Origin: Arthrobacter sp. ZGTC412
GTDB taxonomy: Bacteria > Actinomycetota > Actinomycetes > Actinomycetales > Micrococcaceae
Direction of reading: 5' to 3'
NCBI RefSeq assembly: GCF_002929215.1
Contig: NZ_PJII01000011.1
Coordinates: 1 to 64,000 of the forward strand
Length of the DNA: 64,000 bases
In this document: positions 45,785 to 54,419 of the stretch, piece after piece
How the letters are laid out: the number at the start of each line of letters is the position of its first letter
Numbering within the stretch: the stretch's first letter is position 1
Position numbers and translations under genes: made by a program
The notes under the pieces: generated by a model
Database searches by the model: none
Seen by the model: only the letters and a program-made list of their open reading frames with translations
What the model was told of the DNA's origin: nothing

Positions 45785-48271
45785 TCACTGGCGCAGTTCC
45801 TCTGCGGCCTCAATATCGATAATGCGGTGGATGGACAGCACCCGTTCGGTGTCCTTCGCGGGGTCGAAGACCCGGACGCGTCCGCCGCTTACTGAGAGGG
45901 GAACAACAATTTCCAGGTTCGCATTCCCCATGCCGTCCACCACGTTCATGCTGATGCGCTGCTTGAGCCGGATGGCCCGCTGCAGGGCCTCCAGGCCAAG
46001 CTGAGTGGCGGCCTCACCTATATGGTCACCTTCCGGGCCATGATGATTCCCGACGGCGGCAGGACGGTGCCGCAGCGCATCCAGTTGGGCCTGGACTTCT
46101 TCCGCCGGCGGGGCTGTCCGCGGGGCCGTGTAGATGGGCCGGGACGGGGTGTGAGGCGCAGGAGCACGCCGCAGCCGGAGCACCGGCTGCTCCGAATCGT
46201 CAAAGGATGGGGAAAGGCCCAGACTCCGGAGAACCTGTGCTGTTTCACGCGGCGGCGCCGAAGAGATGAGGACGGTGGGTGCAATCCGCACCAGGCCCAG
46301 CCCCTCCGTTTTCGGTCCGGCCAGCAGCTCCAGCAGCGCAGCTTCATCCTCGCTCTGGACAAAACTCGCCGCTGCGCCAACCCGCAGCCGGCCGTGCCGG
46401 GCGGCCGTATCCTCCACCAGGTACTGCAGCGGCTGCGGCACTGCGGTGGCCGAGTGCTCCCGCAGGAACTCCAGCACGGTGGAGGCGTTATGACCGGCGT
46501 CCAGTGCCCGGCGGATGGAGCCCGGCGAGAACCGATAAATGGTGGCCGGACCCTGCCCTTCAGCGTCGGCCATCAGCAGCAGCTTTTCGGTCAGCGCCGG
46601 GGCAAGGTATCCGGGTGCTACGGCGGTAAGGTCCGCCTGGAGCAGCACGTGGTTCAACTCCGCGGGCAGGTGCTCACCCAGGATGGAGAGAGCGGCGTCC
46701 GGTTCGTCGTCCGCGATGGCGCTTCCGAGCTGGCTCAGGGCTCCTGAGCCGAGCAGGCCGAGTATTTCGGCTTCGGCCAGGACTCCGCGGATCAGGGAGC
46801 TGAAGCGCCGGGCCATGCGGGGCTGGGCCCACTCGGCGCGCTGGAGCACCGCTGCCGCGTCCAGGACCGGCGCTGTTCCGTCAGGGGCCGATGCTTCACA
46901 AGTGAGTTCGTTCAGGATCTCCAGGATCCGTTTGCGCACCACGGGGGCATCCGGTCGCTGCGCCTCGGCCGACAACGCGATGATGGTGCTCCCGGAAGCC
47001 GCGCGCTGCGCAGCTGCTCCCGGGGTTCCATTGATCGGCTGCCCCACCAGGGACGGCACGCGCTGGCTGGCCAGCCAGGCGTTGACCAGCCAGAGCCATT
47101 GTTCCTGCCGGGGCAGGACAAGCCATTCCAGCTCCGGCGGCTGGACCCACGACGACGAATCGACGTCCAGACGGATCAGCCCTGCAAGCCCGCAGAGCTC
47201 AAGGAGAAGCCCGGTACGGGGTTGGTCGATCCGGAGCAACTCAGCCAGCCGTCTCATCTCGCGGACGCCCACGCCGCCGCTGCGAAGGGTGGCCAAGGGC
47301 TGGTCCCGCACGGCATGGAGTACTTCGCCCACCAGCCGCAGGGTCTCACTGATGGCCCCCAGCGCTGCATTCCGCCGCAAAGCGGCGCTGGTCCGGCCGA
47401 GCTCCGGAACCGGAGGCGAAAGGCTGAAGTCGTTGATGATGGCACCGCCCCGCAGTGAGAGCCCCACGCTATGCGGCAACTCCACATGCGCGGCGTCCAA
47501 AGGAACCAGCAGGCCGCGCGCCAGGAGCCAGTCGATGGGCCCGACGTCGGATCCCTCCGTGGTGATGGACGCCTTGCGTTGCGCCTGGGGGACCGCGCCC
47601 ATTGCCCAGTTCCGGAACCGGGCGAGCAACGCCGTGGTCCGTTCCGGAGCCGTGGCCAAAATGTCCTGGAGAGCCTCCGGCGAGGACGTCCAGTGCTGCA
47701 GGGCAAGCGCTGCCTCCATGGGTGTTGTGGCCCCATGGATGGCTGCGCCGCTGCGGTGAAGTTCGGACACGAGCTGCACCGCCCGCTGCGCGAACGCCGG
47801 CTGGAGGCGCACAAGCTCCGTATAGCTGCGGCCAAGCCCCGCCGGATAAATTCCCACCACGTCCTTGAGGCTGCCAACGGGGAGGTAGTACCGCTGCCTG
47901 TTTCCGGTGGCGGGTGCGCCGTGCGGGGGGACGGCACGGTGGACCAGGGCAAGTTCCTGGAGAGCGGCCAGGATCCGTTCCACAGCGGCAACGGTGGAAC
48001 CCGAAATCAATTTCCGCAATCCTGCCGCGGAGGCACTGTGCTCCGTATCCGTGTTTGTGCACAGATGGAGGGTTTCCAGGACCTGCATCTGTGGCCGATT
48101 GAGGCGCTCCAGCGCGCGCTGGACGCTAACGCGCCCGCTGGCCCGTGCAGCGAGGGCGGCGAAGTCCGGCACAGCCGGGGAGATGAGGTCCGGCCGCGCG
48201 TCGAACAGCGCCCGCAACGAGTCGTCGCTGCGGGCCTCCAGGTCCTTACTGAGCGCGCGAATGAGGGACAT
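45785..48271 (-). CDS. Helicase-associated domain protein, partner of XPB
   Basis: The 828-aa protein matches the large actinobacterial 'helicase-associated / XPB-Ssl2 helicase domain' family encoded next to XPB. It starts 'MSLIRALSKDLEARSDDSLRALFDARPDL' and has mostly helical, winged-helix-like repeats, with a C-terminal domain (about 560-750) like Helicase_C_3 ('NHVLLQADLTAVAPGYLAPALTEKLLLMADAEGQGPATIYRFSPGSIRRALDAGHNASTVLEFL'). No ATPase motifs are seen. It is likely an adaptor or DNA-binding subunit for XPB. ATG 48271 is preferred to a start at 48337. Confidence 0.85.
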   Translation of the reverse strand: MSLIRALSKDLEARSDDSLRALFDARPDLISPAVPDFAALAARASGRVSVQRALERLNRPQMQVLETLHLCTNTDTEHSASAAGLRKLISGSTVAAVERILAALQELALVHRAVPPHGAPATGNRQRYYLPVGSLKDVVGIYPAGLGRSYTELVRLQPAFAQRAVQLVSELHRSGAAIHGATTPMEAALALQHWTSSPEALQDILATAPERTTALLARFRNWAMGAVPQAQRKASITTEGSDVGPIDWLLARGLLVPLDAAHVELPHSVGLSLRGGAIINDFSLSPPVPELGRTSAALRRNAALGAISETLRLVGEVLHAVRDQPLATLRSGGVGVREMRRLAELLRIDQPRTGLLLELCGLAGLIRLDVDSSSWVQPPELEWLVLPRQEQWLWLVNAWLASQRVPSLVGQPINGTPGAAAQRAASGSTIIALSAEAQRPDAPVVRKRILEILNELTCEASAPDGTAPVLDAAAVLQRAEWAQPRMARRFSSLIRGVLAEAEILGLLGSGALSQLGSAIADDEPDAALSILGEHLPAELNHVLLQADLTAVAPGYLAPALTEKLLLMADAEGQGPATIYRFSPGSIRRALDAGHNASTVLEFLREHSATAVPQPLQYLVEDTAARHGRLRVGAAASFVQSEDEAALLELLAGPKTEGLGLVRIAPTVLISSAPPRETAQVLRSLGLSPSFDDSEQPVLRLRRAPAPHTPSRPIYTAPRTAPPAEEVQAQLDALRHRPAAVGNHHGPEGDHIGEAATQLGLEALQRAIRLKQRISMNVVDGMGNANLEIVVPLSVSGGRVRVFDPAKDTERVLSIHRIIDIEAAEELRQ

Positions 48272-48281
48272 CAGTCCAACG

Positions 48282-48515
48282 TTACCGCCCGCCCGGTTTT
48301 CCTGCCCGGCGTCGTCCGGCAACGCTTTCCAGAACAAGGAACAGCATCAGGAGGAACGCCAGCGGCAGTCCGTACAGAGCGGTGTAGGTGACCCAGGCCG
48401 GAGCCACGGAACCGGCGAAGGCGAATGCCATAACGGCAGCCACCGCGGCCAGTGAAAGGACGGCAATAACTGCGGCGAGGATCGTCATCGGACGCCGGTA
48501 ACGCGATGGTGTCAT
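48282..48515 (-). CDS. Small two-TM membrane protein, unknown function
   Basis: The 77-aa protein has two hydrophobic segments (about 11-33 and 42-65) with a basic C-terminal tail ('RRRAGKPGGR'). No family is recognised. It ends 10 bp before the helicase-associated gene on the same strand, so it may be the first gene of the XPB operon. The start is uncertain: ATG 48515 is shown, while ATGs at 48554 and 48563 extend the frame with a non-hydrophobic stretch. Confidence 0.6.
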   Translation of the reverse strand: MTPSRYRRPMTILAAVIAVLSLAAVAAVMAFAFAGSVAPAWVTYTALYGLPLAFLLMLFLVLESVAGRRRAGKPGGR

Positions 48516-48733
48516 AAACGTAACGCTAACAGCCCGGTCCGACAGGGCCGCCATGGGTTCCATGTGCCGTTGCGGAGAGCCGTCGAAAGCAGGATTACGG
48601 CGCCGGGCAGGATAACCTTGAGGGATACAGACCAACACGGTCTCCAGCCGTCATACCCTGAACCCGCACAACAATGCGGATGCGGTGACGGCTGGCCGTG
48701 TCACAAGACGTCAGAACAAAGAAGGTTGATTAC

Positions 48734-49117
48734 GTGCCTACCGGCAAGGTCAAGTGGTATGACAAGGAAAAAGGCTTCGGATTCCTCGCGGGAGAAGATG
48801 GCCAGGAAGTTTTCCTGCCCAAATCGTCGCTGCCCGAGGGCGTTACCGAGCTGAAGGCCGGCACCCGCGTTGAATTCGGTGTGGCCGACGGCCGCAAGGG
48901 AGCCCAGGCTCTGGGCCTGCGTGTACTGGACAAAACGCCGTCCATTGCCAAGGCAAAGCGGCCCAGCGCAAAGGACCTCGCACCGCTGGTCCAGGACCTC
49001 GTGACTGTTCTGGACAACCTGTCCGGAACCCTGTCCAACGGCAAATACCCGGAAGGCAATAAGGGCAAGGCCATCGCCGCCGCCCTGCGTAAGGTTGCCG
49101 ACGAGCTGGACGTTTAG
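48734..49117 (+). CDS. Cold-shock domain protein with a helical C-terminal extension
   Basis: The 127-aa protein has a CSD in residues 1-67 ('VPTGKVKWYDKEKGFGFLAGEDGQEVFLPKSSLPEGV', with RNP1 KGFGFL) and a helical extension of about 60 residues ('LAPLVQDLVTVLDNLSGTLSNGKYPEGNKGKAIAAALRKVADELDV'). RNP2 is divergent (EVFLPKS rather than VFVHFS), which is typical of this longer actinobacterial type. GTG 48734 has GAAGG 8 nt upstream. The DUF3027 gene follows 6 bp later and is likely co-transcribed. Confidence 0.88.
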   Translation: MPTGKVKWYDKEKGFGFLAGEDGQEVFLPKSSLPEGVTELKAGTRVEFGVADGRKGAQALGLRVLDKTPSIAKAKRPSAKDLAPLVQDLVTVLDNLSGTLSNGKYPEGNKGKAIAAALRKVADELDV

Positions 49118-49123
49118 GCCCTC

Positions 49124-49900
49124 ATGAACCCGGAAGCTGATCAGCAGGACGTGGAGTCAACAAACCCCGAGTCAGTGGACCTGGAGGTAACGGCCCGGGA
49201 GTCAGTGGACTTGGTGTCGCTGGGCTCGGAGTCATTGGACATCGAAATGGTGGACCCTGTGTCCGTGGGCCCGGCGTCGGTGGACTTGGTGCTGCAGGCA
49301 GGTGCCGCGAAGGCCAAGCGCCGTGCCGGGGTGCCTGTTTGGCGGACAGGTAAGCCGGATGCTTTCCTCGCTGCCGCTGTGGACACGGCGCGGACAGCCA
49401 TTGCAGGCATCACCGAGGCCTCGGACATTGGGCAGCACCTGGCAGCCAAGAGCGAAGGCGACCGCCTGGTGACCCACCTCTTCGAATGCAGGCTGCCCGG
49501 ATACGGCGGCTGGCAGTGGTTCGCGGTGCTGACCCGGAATTCGCGGTCCAAGGTGGTCACGGTCAACGAGCTCGGTCTCTTGCCGTCCGAGGAGTCCATC
49601 CTCGCCCCGGAATGGGTCCCGTGGGCGGAACGTGTCCGGCCCGAGGATGAACAGGAACCGGAAACCGGCGAACACGAAACCGGTCGGCCAGAAGCCGGCG
49701 CGCATGAAGACTTTGCACCCCAGGCTGACACGCCGGAAGCTGCCGCCGCTGAGCCCGCCGCTGAGCCCGCCGATGGCGTTGCTGCGTCTCTGTATGCAGT
49801 AGGCAGCCTGGACGGTGAAGCGCTGGAAAGTGAAGCCCGGGATGTTGAAGCCGGAGAAGCGCAGGAACAGCGCCTAGGGCACGACGCCGGAACAGATTGA
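49124..49900 (+). CDS. DUF3027 domain protein with acidic repetitive ends
   Basis: The 258-aa protein carries DUF3027 in residues about 65-175 ('PVWRTGKPDAFLAAAVDTARTAIAGITEASDIGQHLAAKSEGDRLVTHLFECRLPGYGGWQWFAVLTRNSRSKVVTVNELGLLPSEESILAPEWVPWAERV'). DUF3027 genes commonly follow cold-shock genes in Actinobacteria, as here. The N terminus (1-58) contains degenerate 'ESVDL' repeats, and the C terminus (175-258) is Ala/Glu-rich; both look disordered. Function is unknown. A terminator follows. Confidence 0.85.
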   Translation: MNPEADQQDVESTNPESVDLEVTARESVDLVSLGSESLDIEMVDPVSVGPASVDLVLQAGAAKAKRRAGVPVWRTGKPDAFLAAAVDTARTAIAGITEASDIGQHLAAKSEGDRLVTHLFECRLPGYGGWQWFAVLTRNSRSKVVTVNELGLLPSEESILAPEWVPWAERVRPEDEQEPETGEHETGRPEAGAHEDFAPQADTPEAAAAEPAAEPADGVAASLYAVGSLDGEALESEARDVEAGEAQEQRLGHDAGTD

Positions 49901-49934
49901 GGCGCGGAACCGCGCCAAGGCACGGAAACTGAGC

Positions 49935-49985
49935 TACGACGCACAAACGGCGCCGACCGGGCAGAACCCGGGCGGCGCCGTCGTA
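49935..49985. terminator. GC-rich hairpin between convergent DUF3027 and serC genes
   Basis: TACGAC/GTCGTA form the base, and ACGGCGCCG/CGGCGCCGT plus CCGGG/CCCGG form the upper stem. It lies in the gap between convergent genes and probably terminates both, although U tracts are weak. Confidence 0.7.
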
Positions 49986-50032
49986 CGTTAATGCTGGTGC
50001 GTTGCGTCAGCCGAAGTGCTCCGCAGTGGCGA

Positions 50033-51163
50033 TTACTTGCGCAGTTCGCCCACCACGTAGTCGATGCTGGCCAGAAGGGCCGACACGTCGGCCGGCTCAA
50101 TTGCAACAAACGTTGCGATGCGCAGCTGGTTGCGGCCGAGCTTACGGTACGGCTCGGTGTCCACGATCCCATTGCCGCGCAGGACCTTGGCCACTACTGC
50201 GGCGTCCACGGTCTCGTCGAAGTCGATGGTCGCGATGACGTTTGAGCGCTCGTCCGGGTTGATGACGAACGGAGTGGCGAACTCCGATGCCTCGGCCCAG
50301 CTGTAGATACGGCCGGCAGAATCTGCCGTGCGCGCGGAAGCGAAGTCCAGGCCGCCATTAGCGTTCAACCACTGCATCTGGGCGTCCAGCGTAACCAGGG
50401 TGGACAACGACGGGGTGTTATAGGTCTGGTTCAGGCGTGAGTTGTCGATGGCCGTCTGCAGGTCCAGGAAATCCGGGATCCAGCGGTCGCTGGACTTGAT
50501 CCGCGCTGCGCGTTCCAGGGCGGCAGGGGAGAACAGGCCAAGCCAGAGCCCGCCGTCGGAGGCAAAGTTTTTCTGCGGGGCGAAGTAATAGACATCGCTT
50601 TGCGCAACATCAACATCCAGCCCGCCTGCGGCAGACGTGGCGTCGACGAGCACCAGTGCGCCCTCGTCTGCACCGGCAACACGCTGCACGGGGGCGGCGA
50701 CGCCGGTGCTGGTCTCGTTCTGCGGCCAGGCGTAGACGTCCACGCCTGTTTCGGCCCGGGCCGTGGGGCGGGTGCCGGGCTCAGACTTGATGATCGAAGA
50801 AGCATCCAGGAAGGGCGCCTTGTTGGTGGCCGCGGCGAATTTCGAGCCGAACTCACCGAAGGAAAGGTGCTGGGCCTTGTTTTCCACCAGGCCGAAGCTT
50901 GCAATGTCCCAGAACGCCGTGGAGCCGCCGACGCCGAGCACAACCTCGTACCCTTCGGGGGCGCGGAAGAACTGGCTGAGGCCCTCGCGGACGGAGCCAA
51001 CGAGGTTCTTGACCGGTGCCTGCCGGTGGGACGTACCCAGGATGTTCTTCGACGCCGCGGACAGCGCATCAATCTGCTCCGGCCTGACCTTGGAAGGCCC
51101 CGCGCCGAACCGTCCGTCCTTGGGCAGGAGGTCGGCGGGAATAGTGATGCTGGTTTCGCTCAC
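50033..51163 (-). CDS. serC: Phosphoserine aminotransferase
   Basis: The 376-aa PLP enzyme converts 3-phosphohydroxypyruvate and glutamate to phosphoserine in serine biosynthesis. It is the long actinobacterial type, starting 'ITIPADLLPKDGRFGAGPSKVRPEQIDAL'. Landmarks are 'LGTSHRQAPVKNLVGSVREGLSQFF', 'GGSTAFWDIASFGLVE', 'VLVDATSAAGGLDVDVAQSDVYYFAPQKNFASDGGLWLGLFSP' (PLP lysine in 'PQKNF'), and 'NQTYNTPSLSTL'. GTG 51163 has GGAG 5 nt upstream; the longer frame to 51334 runs into the divergent promoter region. Confidence 0.94.
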   Translation of the reverse strand: MSETSITIPADLLPKDGRFGAGPSKVRPEQIDALSAASKNILGTSHRQAPVKNLVGSVREGLSQFFRAPEGYEVVLGVGGSTAFWDIASFGLVENKAQHLSFGEFGSKFAAATNKAPFLDASSIIKSEPGTRPTARAETGVDVYAWPQNETSTGVAAPVQRVAGADEGALVLVDATSAAGGLDVDVAQSDVYYFAPQKNFASDGGLWLGLFSPAALERAARIKSSDRWIPDFLDLQTAIDNSRLNQTYNTPSLSTLVTLDAQMQWLNANGGLDFASARTADSAGRIYSWAEASEFATPFVINPDERSNVIATIDFDETVDAAVVAKVLRGNGIVDTEPYRKLGRNQLRIATFVAIEPADVSALLASIDYVVGELRK

Positions 51164-51440
51164 AGGTGCTCCAATTTCGGCATGGACACGGCTTTGGTCC
51201 GGACGGGTGTTGGTGGCCGGCAATCGGTGATGGCTGCTGCCAGGGCCTCCCTCATTCTGCCCTGTTGGGCTGTATCGGCGGGAACCGGAACCGTCATAGT
51301 CCAGCCAATGAGACGTTCCTGCGGCCATCGGCAACTATTCGGACAAAGTCAAAATAGGCTAAGCTTTTCCACGGACTACGTCGCAGTGAAGGCGATACGG
51401 TGGGACAACGCAAGGTACTGCGCTCGAGGAGCTGAGCTGG
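51164..51440. other. Divergent promoter region between serC and the DtxR-family gene
   Basis: 277 bp lie between two divergent starts. I found no convincing metal box or other operator here, so autoregulation of the DtxR-family gene is not supported by an obvious site. Confidence 0.5.
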
Positions 51441-52136
51441 ATGACGGATCTGATCGATACTACGGAGATGTACCTTCGGACCATTCTGGAGCTCGAGGAA
51501 GAGAACATTGTTGCCCTGCGTGCGCGTATCGCTGAAAGGTTGCGCCACTCCGGGCCTACCGTCTCCCAGACCATCGGCCGGATGGAGCGGGACGGTCTGG
51601 TGGTTGTTTCCGGCGACCGCCACCTGGAGCTCACGGAGACGGGCCGGAAGCGCGCCACGGAAGTAATGCGCAAGCACCGTCTGGCTGAGCGGCTCCTCGC
51701 CGACGTGATTGGGCTGGACTGGGCCTACGTCCACGACGAGGCCTGCCGCTGGGAGCATGTGATGAGCGAGCGGGTGGAACGCCGCATCTACGAGATGCTG
51801 AACCACCCCACCGAGTCTCCGTACGGGAACCCGATTCCCGGGCTGGCGGCCTTGGGCGGGGTGCCGTCCCTCGGCTTTGCCGATGGAGCCATCAGCCTCC
51901 TGGAAGCGATGAAGTCCTACGGGCCCGCCTCAGCTGTGACTATCAGCCGGCTTGCCGAGCCTATCCAGGTGGAGCCGGAACTTCTCTCGCAGCTCGATGA
52001 GGGTGGCATCAGGCCGGGGGCTGCTGTGTCGCTGGAGCGGGTGGGGGACTACATCTCAGTCCGGGTTCCCGGCATTGAAGGGGCACTTGAGTTGCCTCCA
52101 GAGGTGGCCGCGCACGTATTCGTGGCCGTCCGCTAG
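51441..52136 (+). CDS. ideR: DtxR/IdeR-family metal-dependent transcriptional regulator
   Basis: The 231-aa protein has the three-domain layout of DtxR/IdeR: an N-terminal HTH ('[43 protein letters not shown]'), a metal-binding/dimerisation domain ('[46 protein letters not shown]', 'PYGNPIP'), and a C-terminal SH3-like domain. The His/Glu/Cys/Met ligands of the two metal sites are in that second domain. It should repress iron uptake genes when Fe(II) is bound; the box at 33091-33109 is a plausible target. A manganese-type role cannot be excluded. Confidence 0.9.
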   Translation: MTDLIDTTEMYLRTILELEEENIVALRARIAERLRHSGPTVSQTIGRMERDGLVVVSGDRHLELTETGRKRATEVMRKHRLAERLLADVIGLDWAYVHDEACRWEHVMSERVERRIYEMLNHPTESPYGNPIPGLAALGGVPSLGFADGAISLLEAMKSYGPASAVTISRLAEPIQVEPELLSQLDEGGIRPGAAVSLERVGDYISVRVPGIEGALELPPEVAAHVFVAVR

Positions 52137-52194
52137 AAAACCTGCCGCGTTCTTCCCTACCCCATGTGAGGTGGGTTACGCAAAGATAACGGAA

Positions 52195-52223
52195 TTGTTA
52201 CTTTGGGCCTTACCCTCTATAGT
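52195..52223 (+). promoter_or_regulatory. Housekeeping-type promoter of the first c-di-AMP riboswitch gene
   Basis: TTGTTA (52195-52200) and TATAGT (52218-52223) are separated by 17 nt, a good match to the primary sigma factor consensus. The riboswitch begins about 20 bp downstream, so the expected transcript starts just before it. Confidence 0.7.
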
Positions 52224-52243
52224 TGAACCGAAGCGTTGATATT

Positions 52244-52482
52244 AAAGCGTTACCTGATCTGGAGCCGAGCTCTGCCAGCGGATCAGGAGCATGAGTCGTA
52301 ACTGGCAGAGGCGGGGGAACCACAAGCGGCAGCCGGGGGACTGCCTTGGGGTGAAGTTCGTCAGCAGCAAGCCTCTTCCAGCGAAGGATTCCTCCGGGGA
52401 TACCTCTGTGCCGAAGCTTGCTTACGGCGGACCGGGTCTTTGAACTCTCTGACCCGAATCCGACAGCTAACTTCGCAGGCTT
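52244..52482 (+). promoter_or_regulatory. c-di-AMP riboswitch (ydaO/yuaA class), copy 1
   Basis: The conserved blocks of this class are visible in order: GAGCTCTGCCA, GGCAGAGGCGGGGGAACC, CCTTGGGGTGAA, GGATTCCTCCGGGGATACC, and CCCGAATCCGACAGCTAACTTCGCAGGC. It sits directly upstream of the M23 peptidase. In Actinobacteria this class commonly controls resuscitation factors and wall hydrolases, switching off at high c-di-AMP. Confidence 0.93.
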
Positions 52483-52500
52483 TCCAGAGAGGAACCCTTC

Positions 52501-53328
52501 TTGACCATGCAGAATTCCAGGGGACGCCGCCGCGCGGCGGTCCCTGCTTCGACACCGCGCGTTGTCGAAGTCATCACCTCGGAACGCCCCCGCGATCCGC
52601 ACCGTGATGCGCGCCGGCGTCGGGGTCCATTCCGTCAAGTCACTGAGTTTGCTGCTGCCAGCGGTATCGGCCAGAAGGCCGGCGTCGCCCTGGCTGCCGC
52701 CGGACTGGTGCTCACCGTGACCGTACCGGCCACCAGTCCCGTCATGGCCACGGACGCCTCAGGGAACTCTCCTGTTGCCGCGTCCGCTGTAGCCCCGCAG
52801 CCCCGGATTTCCGCGGAAGCGGAAGCCGAGATCGACTTCAGCCGCTCCGCCGTAGTCACCGAAGCGGACCCGGACGGGAAGCTGAAACAGCTGCTCAGTG
52901 CCCAGTCTGCAGGCGCCATCACCCGCGCCGCTTCCACCGGAAGCCTCGGTGCCCCGCTCGCTGCGCTGAGCACCGCCTCACCGTTCGGCTACCGCGTCAG
53001 CCCTATCACCGGAGGCTCCGGTGACTTCCACCGCGGACAGGACTACGTAGCCCAGTGCGGCACCTCCGTTCTGGCTGCGGCCACCGGAACCGTTACCTTT
53101 GTGGGCTGGCATGAGTACGGTGGCGGCAACCGCGTTGTGGTGGACCACGGCAACGGCCTGGAAACCACGTACAACCACCTCTCGTCCTTCAGCGTGAAGG
53201 AGGGGCAGACAGTATCCCGCGGGGATGTTGTGGCCCTCAGCGGGACCACAGGAGCCTCCACGGGCTGCCACCTGCACTTCGAGGTCCAGGTCAACGGCGA
53301 AGTCGTTGACCCGACCGGCTGGCTTTAG
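52501..53328 (+). CDS. Secreted M23 (LytM-type) peptidoglycan endopeptidase
   Basis: The 275-aa protein has a long basic N terminus, a signal/anchor segment (about 60-82, 'AGVALAAAGLVLTVTVPATSPVMA'), and a C-terminal M23 domain. The Zn ligands are visible: 'HRGQD' (His177, Asp181) and 'HLHFE' (His257, His259). It should cut peptide cross-links outside the cell. TTG 52501 is chosen because AGAGAGGA is 8 nt upstream and the layout matches that of the next gene; ATG 52507 is the alternative. It is under the first c-di-AMP riboswitch. Confidence 0.88.
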   Translation: MTMQNSRGRRRAAVPASTPRVVEVITSERPRDPHRDARRRRGPFRQVTEFAAASGIGQKAGVALAAAGLVLTVTVPATSPVMATDASGNSPVAASAVAPQPRISAEAEAEIDFSRSAVVTEADPDGKLKQLLSAQSAGAITRAASTGSLGAPLAALSTASPFGYRVSPITGGSGDFHRGQDYVAQCGTSVLAAATGTVTFVGWHEYGGGNRVVVDHGNGLETTYNHLSSFSVKEGQTVSRGDVVALSGTTGASTGCHLHFEVQVNGEVVDPTGWL

Positions 53329-53413
53329 TCAATTGACGGTGAACTATCACATGATGTTGACCTCCCGTGACCTGAATGTGACATTCACGCAAAACTGCTG
53401 TACCGTCTAAATC

Positions 53414-53438
53414 GCGTCAACTTTTCCGAAGTTGACGC
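53414..53438. promoter_or_regulatory. Perfect 10-bp inverted repeat between the M23 gene and riboswitch 2
   Basis: GCGTCAACTT and AAGTTGACGC are separated by TTCCG. The hairpin lies about 85 bp after the M23 stop and directly before the second c-di-AMP riboswitch. It has no U tract. It could be a terminator of the first unit, an operator, or an upstream element of the riboswitch transcript. Confidence 0.6.
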
Positions 53439-53439
53439 T

Positions 53440-53626
53440 CTTGTGCGGATTGCCTAGCTCTGCCACCGCTCAAGGTCCGTTCGCATTTCATCGTCTGGCA
53501 GGGGCGGGGGAACCAATTTTGGCCTTTATGTTTTGAAGGCCTTGGGGTTAAGTCGCAAAAGCTTCCCAGGAAGCCGCGCGGCCGGGTGACTCCCATCCGA
53601 ATCCGACAGCTCACCTCGCAGGCATT
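53440..53626 (+). promoter_or_regulatory. c-di-AMP riboswitch (ydaO/yuaA class), copy 2
   Basis: The same conserved blocks as in copy 1 occur: AGCTCTGCCA, GGCAGGGGCGGGGGAACCAA, GGCCTTGGGGTTAAGTCGC, and CATCCGAATCCGACAGCTCACCTCGCAGGC. One apical stem (GGCCTT...AAGGCC at 53521-53542) differs in length. The downstream gene is an NlpC/P60 hydrolase. Confidence 0.92.
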
Positions 53627-53642
53627 GGGAGAGGCCACCTTC

Positions 53643-54419
53643 GTGTCATCACGCCATAATTCTGCGCGCCACCGTGCGCAAACGGTTCGTACCAACCCCC
53701 TGGACACCATGTCCAAGGCTGTTAGTGCCAACGCCGGGACAGTAGGTCGCCAGGCTGCAGTCATCGCTGCTGCATCCGGCCTCGTCCTGACCTTGGGCCT
53801 GCCGGCCAACGCAGCGGACACCTCCGCTGGTGTCTCTGCCTCCACCGAGTCCGGATCCGCACAGTCGGCCCTCGCCGTCACTGCGGCACCCACGGCTACC
53901 GTGTCCTTCGAGCGCCCGGTGGTTAAGACGATTGCGGCTCCCGTCGTTGAGCGGGTAGTTGCACAGTCAACCTCCGACGACGACGACCAAGCTGTGACTG
54001 ACGACCAGGCTGCGACCGACGGCCAGGCTGTGACCACTGCCTCCACTGCGCCCGCCGCGGAAAAGGTTGTGGAGACCGCTGCCTCCGCTTCCACCTCTGG
54101 AATCGCGGGCCTGGCTTACACCGGCATCGGCAGCCCGTACGTTTGGGGCGGCACCACCCCCAGCGGCTGGGACTGCTCCGGCTTCACCCAGTGGGTTTAC
54201 GCCCAGGCCGGCATCAGCATCCCCCGCGTGAACGCCTGGACTGCGATGAAGCCCACGTCCACGCCGCAGCCGGGCGACCTGGTCATGCAGAACGGCGGTG
54301 CGCACGTTGGCATCTACGTAGGCAACGGCATGATGATCAGCGCCTTGAACCCCTCGCAGGGAACGCTGCTGCACTCGGTAGCTGCTACCGGTTCCTCCGC
54401 GTTCTACACCATGAACTAG
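53643..54419 (+). CDS. Secreted NlpC/P60 peptidoglycan hydrolase
   Basis: The 258-aa protein has a basic N terminus, a signal segment ('VGRQAAVIAAASGLVLTLGLPANAAD', about 33-58), and a low-complexity Ala/Asp/Gln linker. Its NlpC/P60 domain carries Cys178 ('SGWDCSGFTQWVYAQAG') and His221 ('GAHVGIYVG'). It should cleave D-Glu-diaminoacid bonds of stem peptides. GTG 53643 is preceded by GGGAGAGG, the same layout as the M23 gene. It is directly under the second c-di-AMP riboswitch. Confidence 0.9.
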   Translation: MSSRHNSARHRAQTVRTNPLDTMSKAVSANAGTVGRQAAVIAAASGLVLTLGLPANAADTSAGVSASTESGSAQSALAVTAAPTATVSFERPVVKTIAAPVVERVVAQSTSDDDDQAVTDDQAATDGQAVTTASTAPAAEKVVETAASASTSGIAGLAYTGIGSPYVWGGTTPSGWDCSGFTQWVYAQAGISIPRVNAWTAMKPTSTPQPGDLVMQNGGAHVGIYVGNGMMISALNPSQGTLLHSVAATGSSAFYTMN

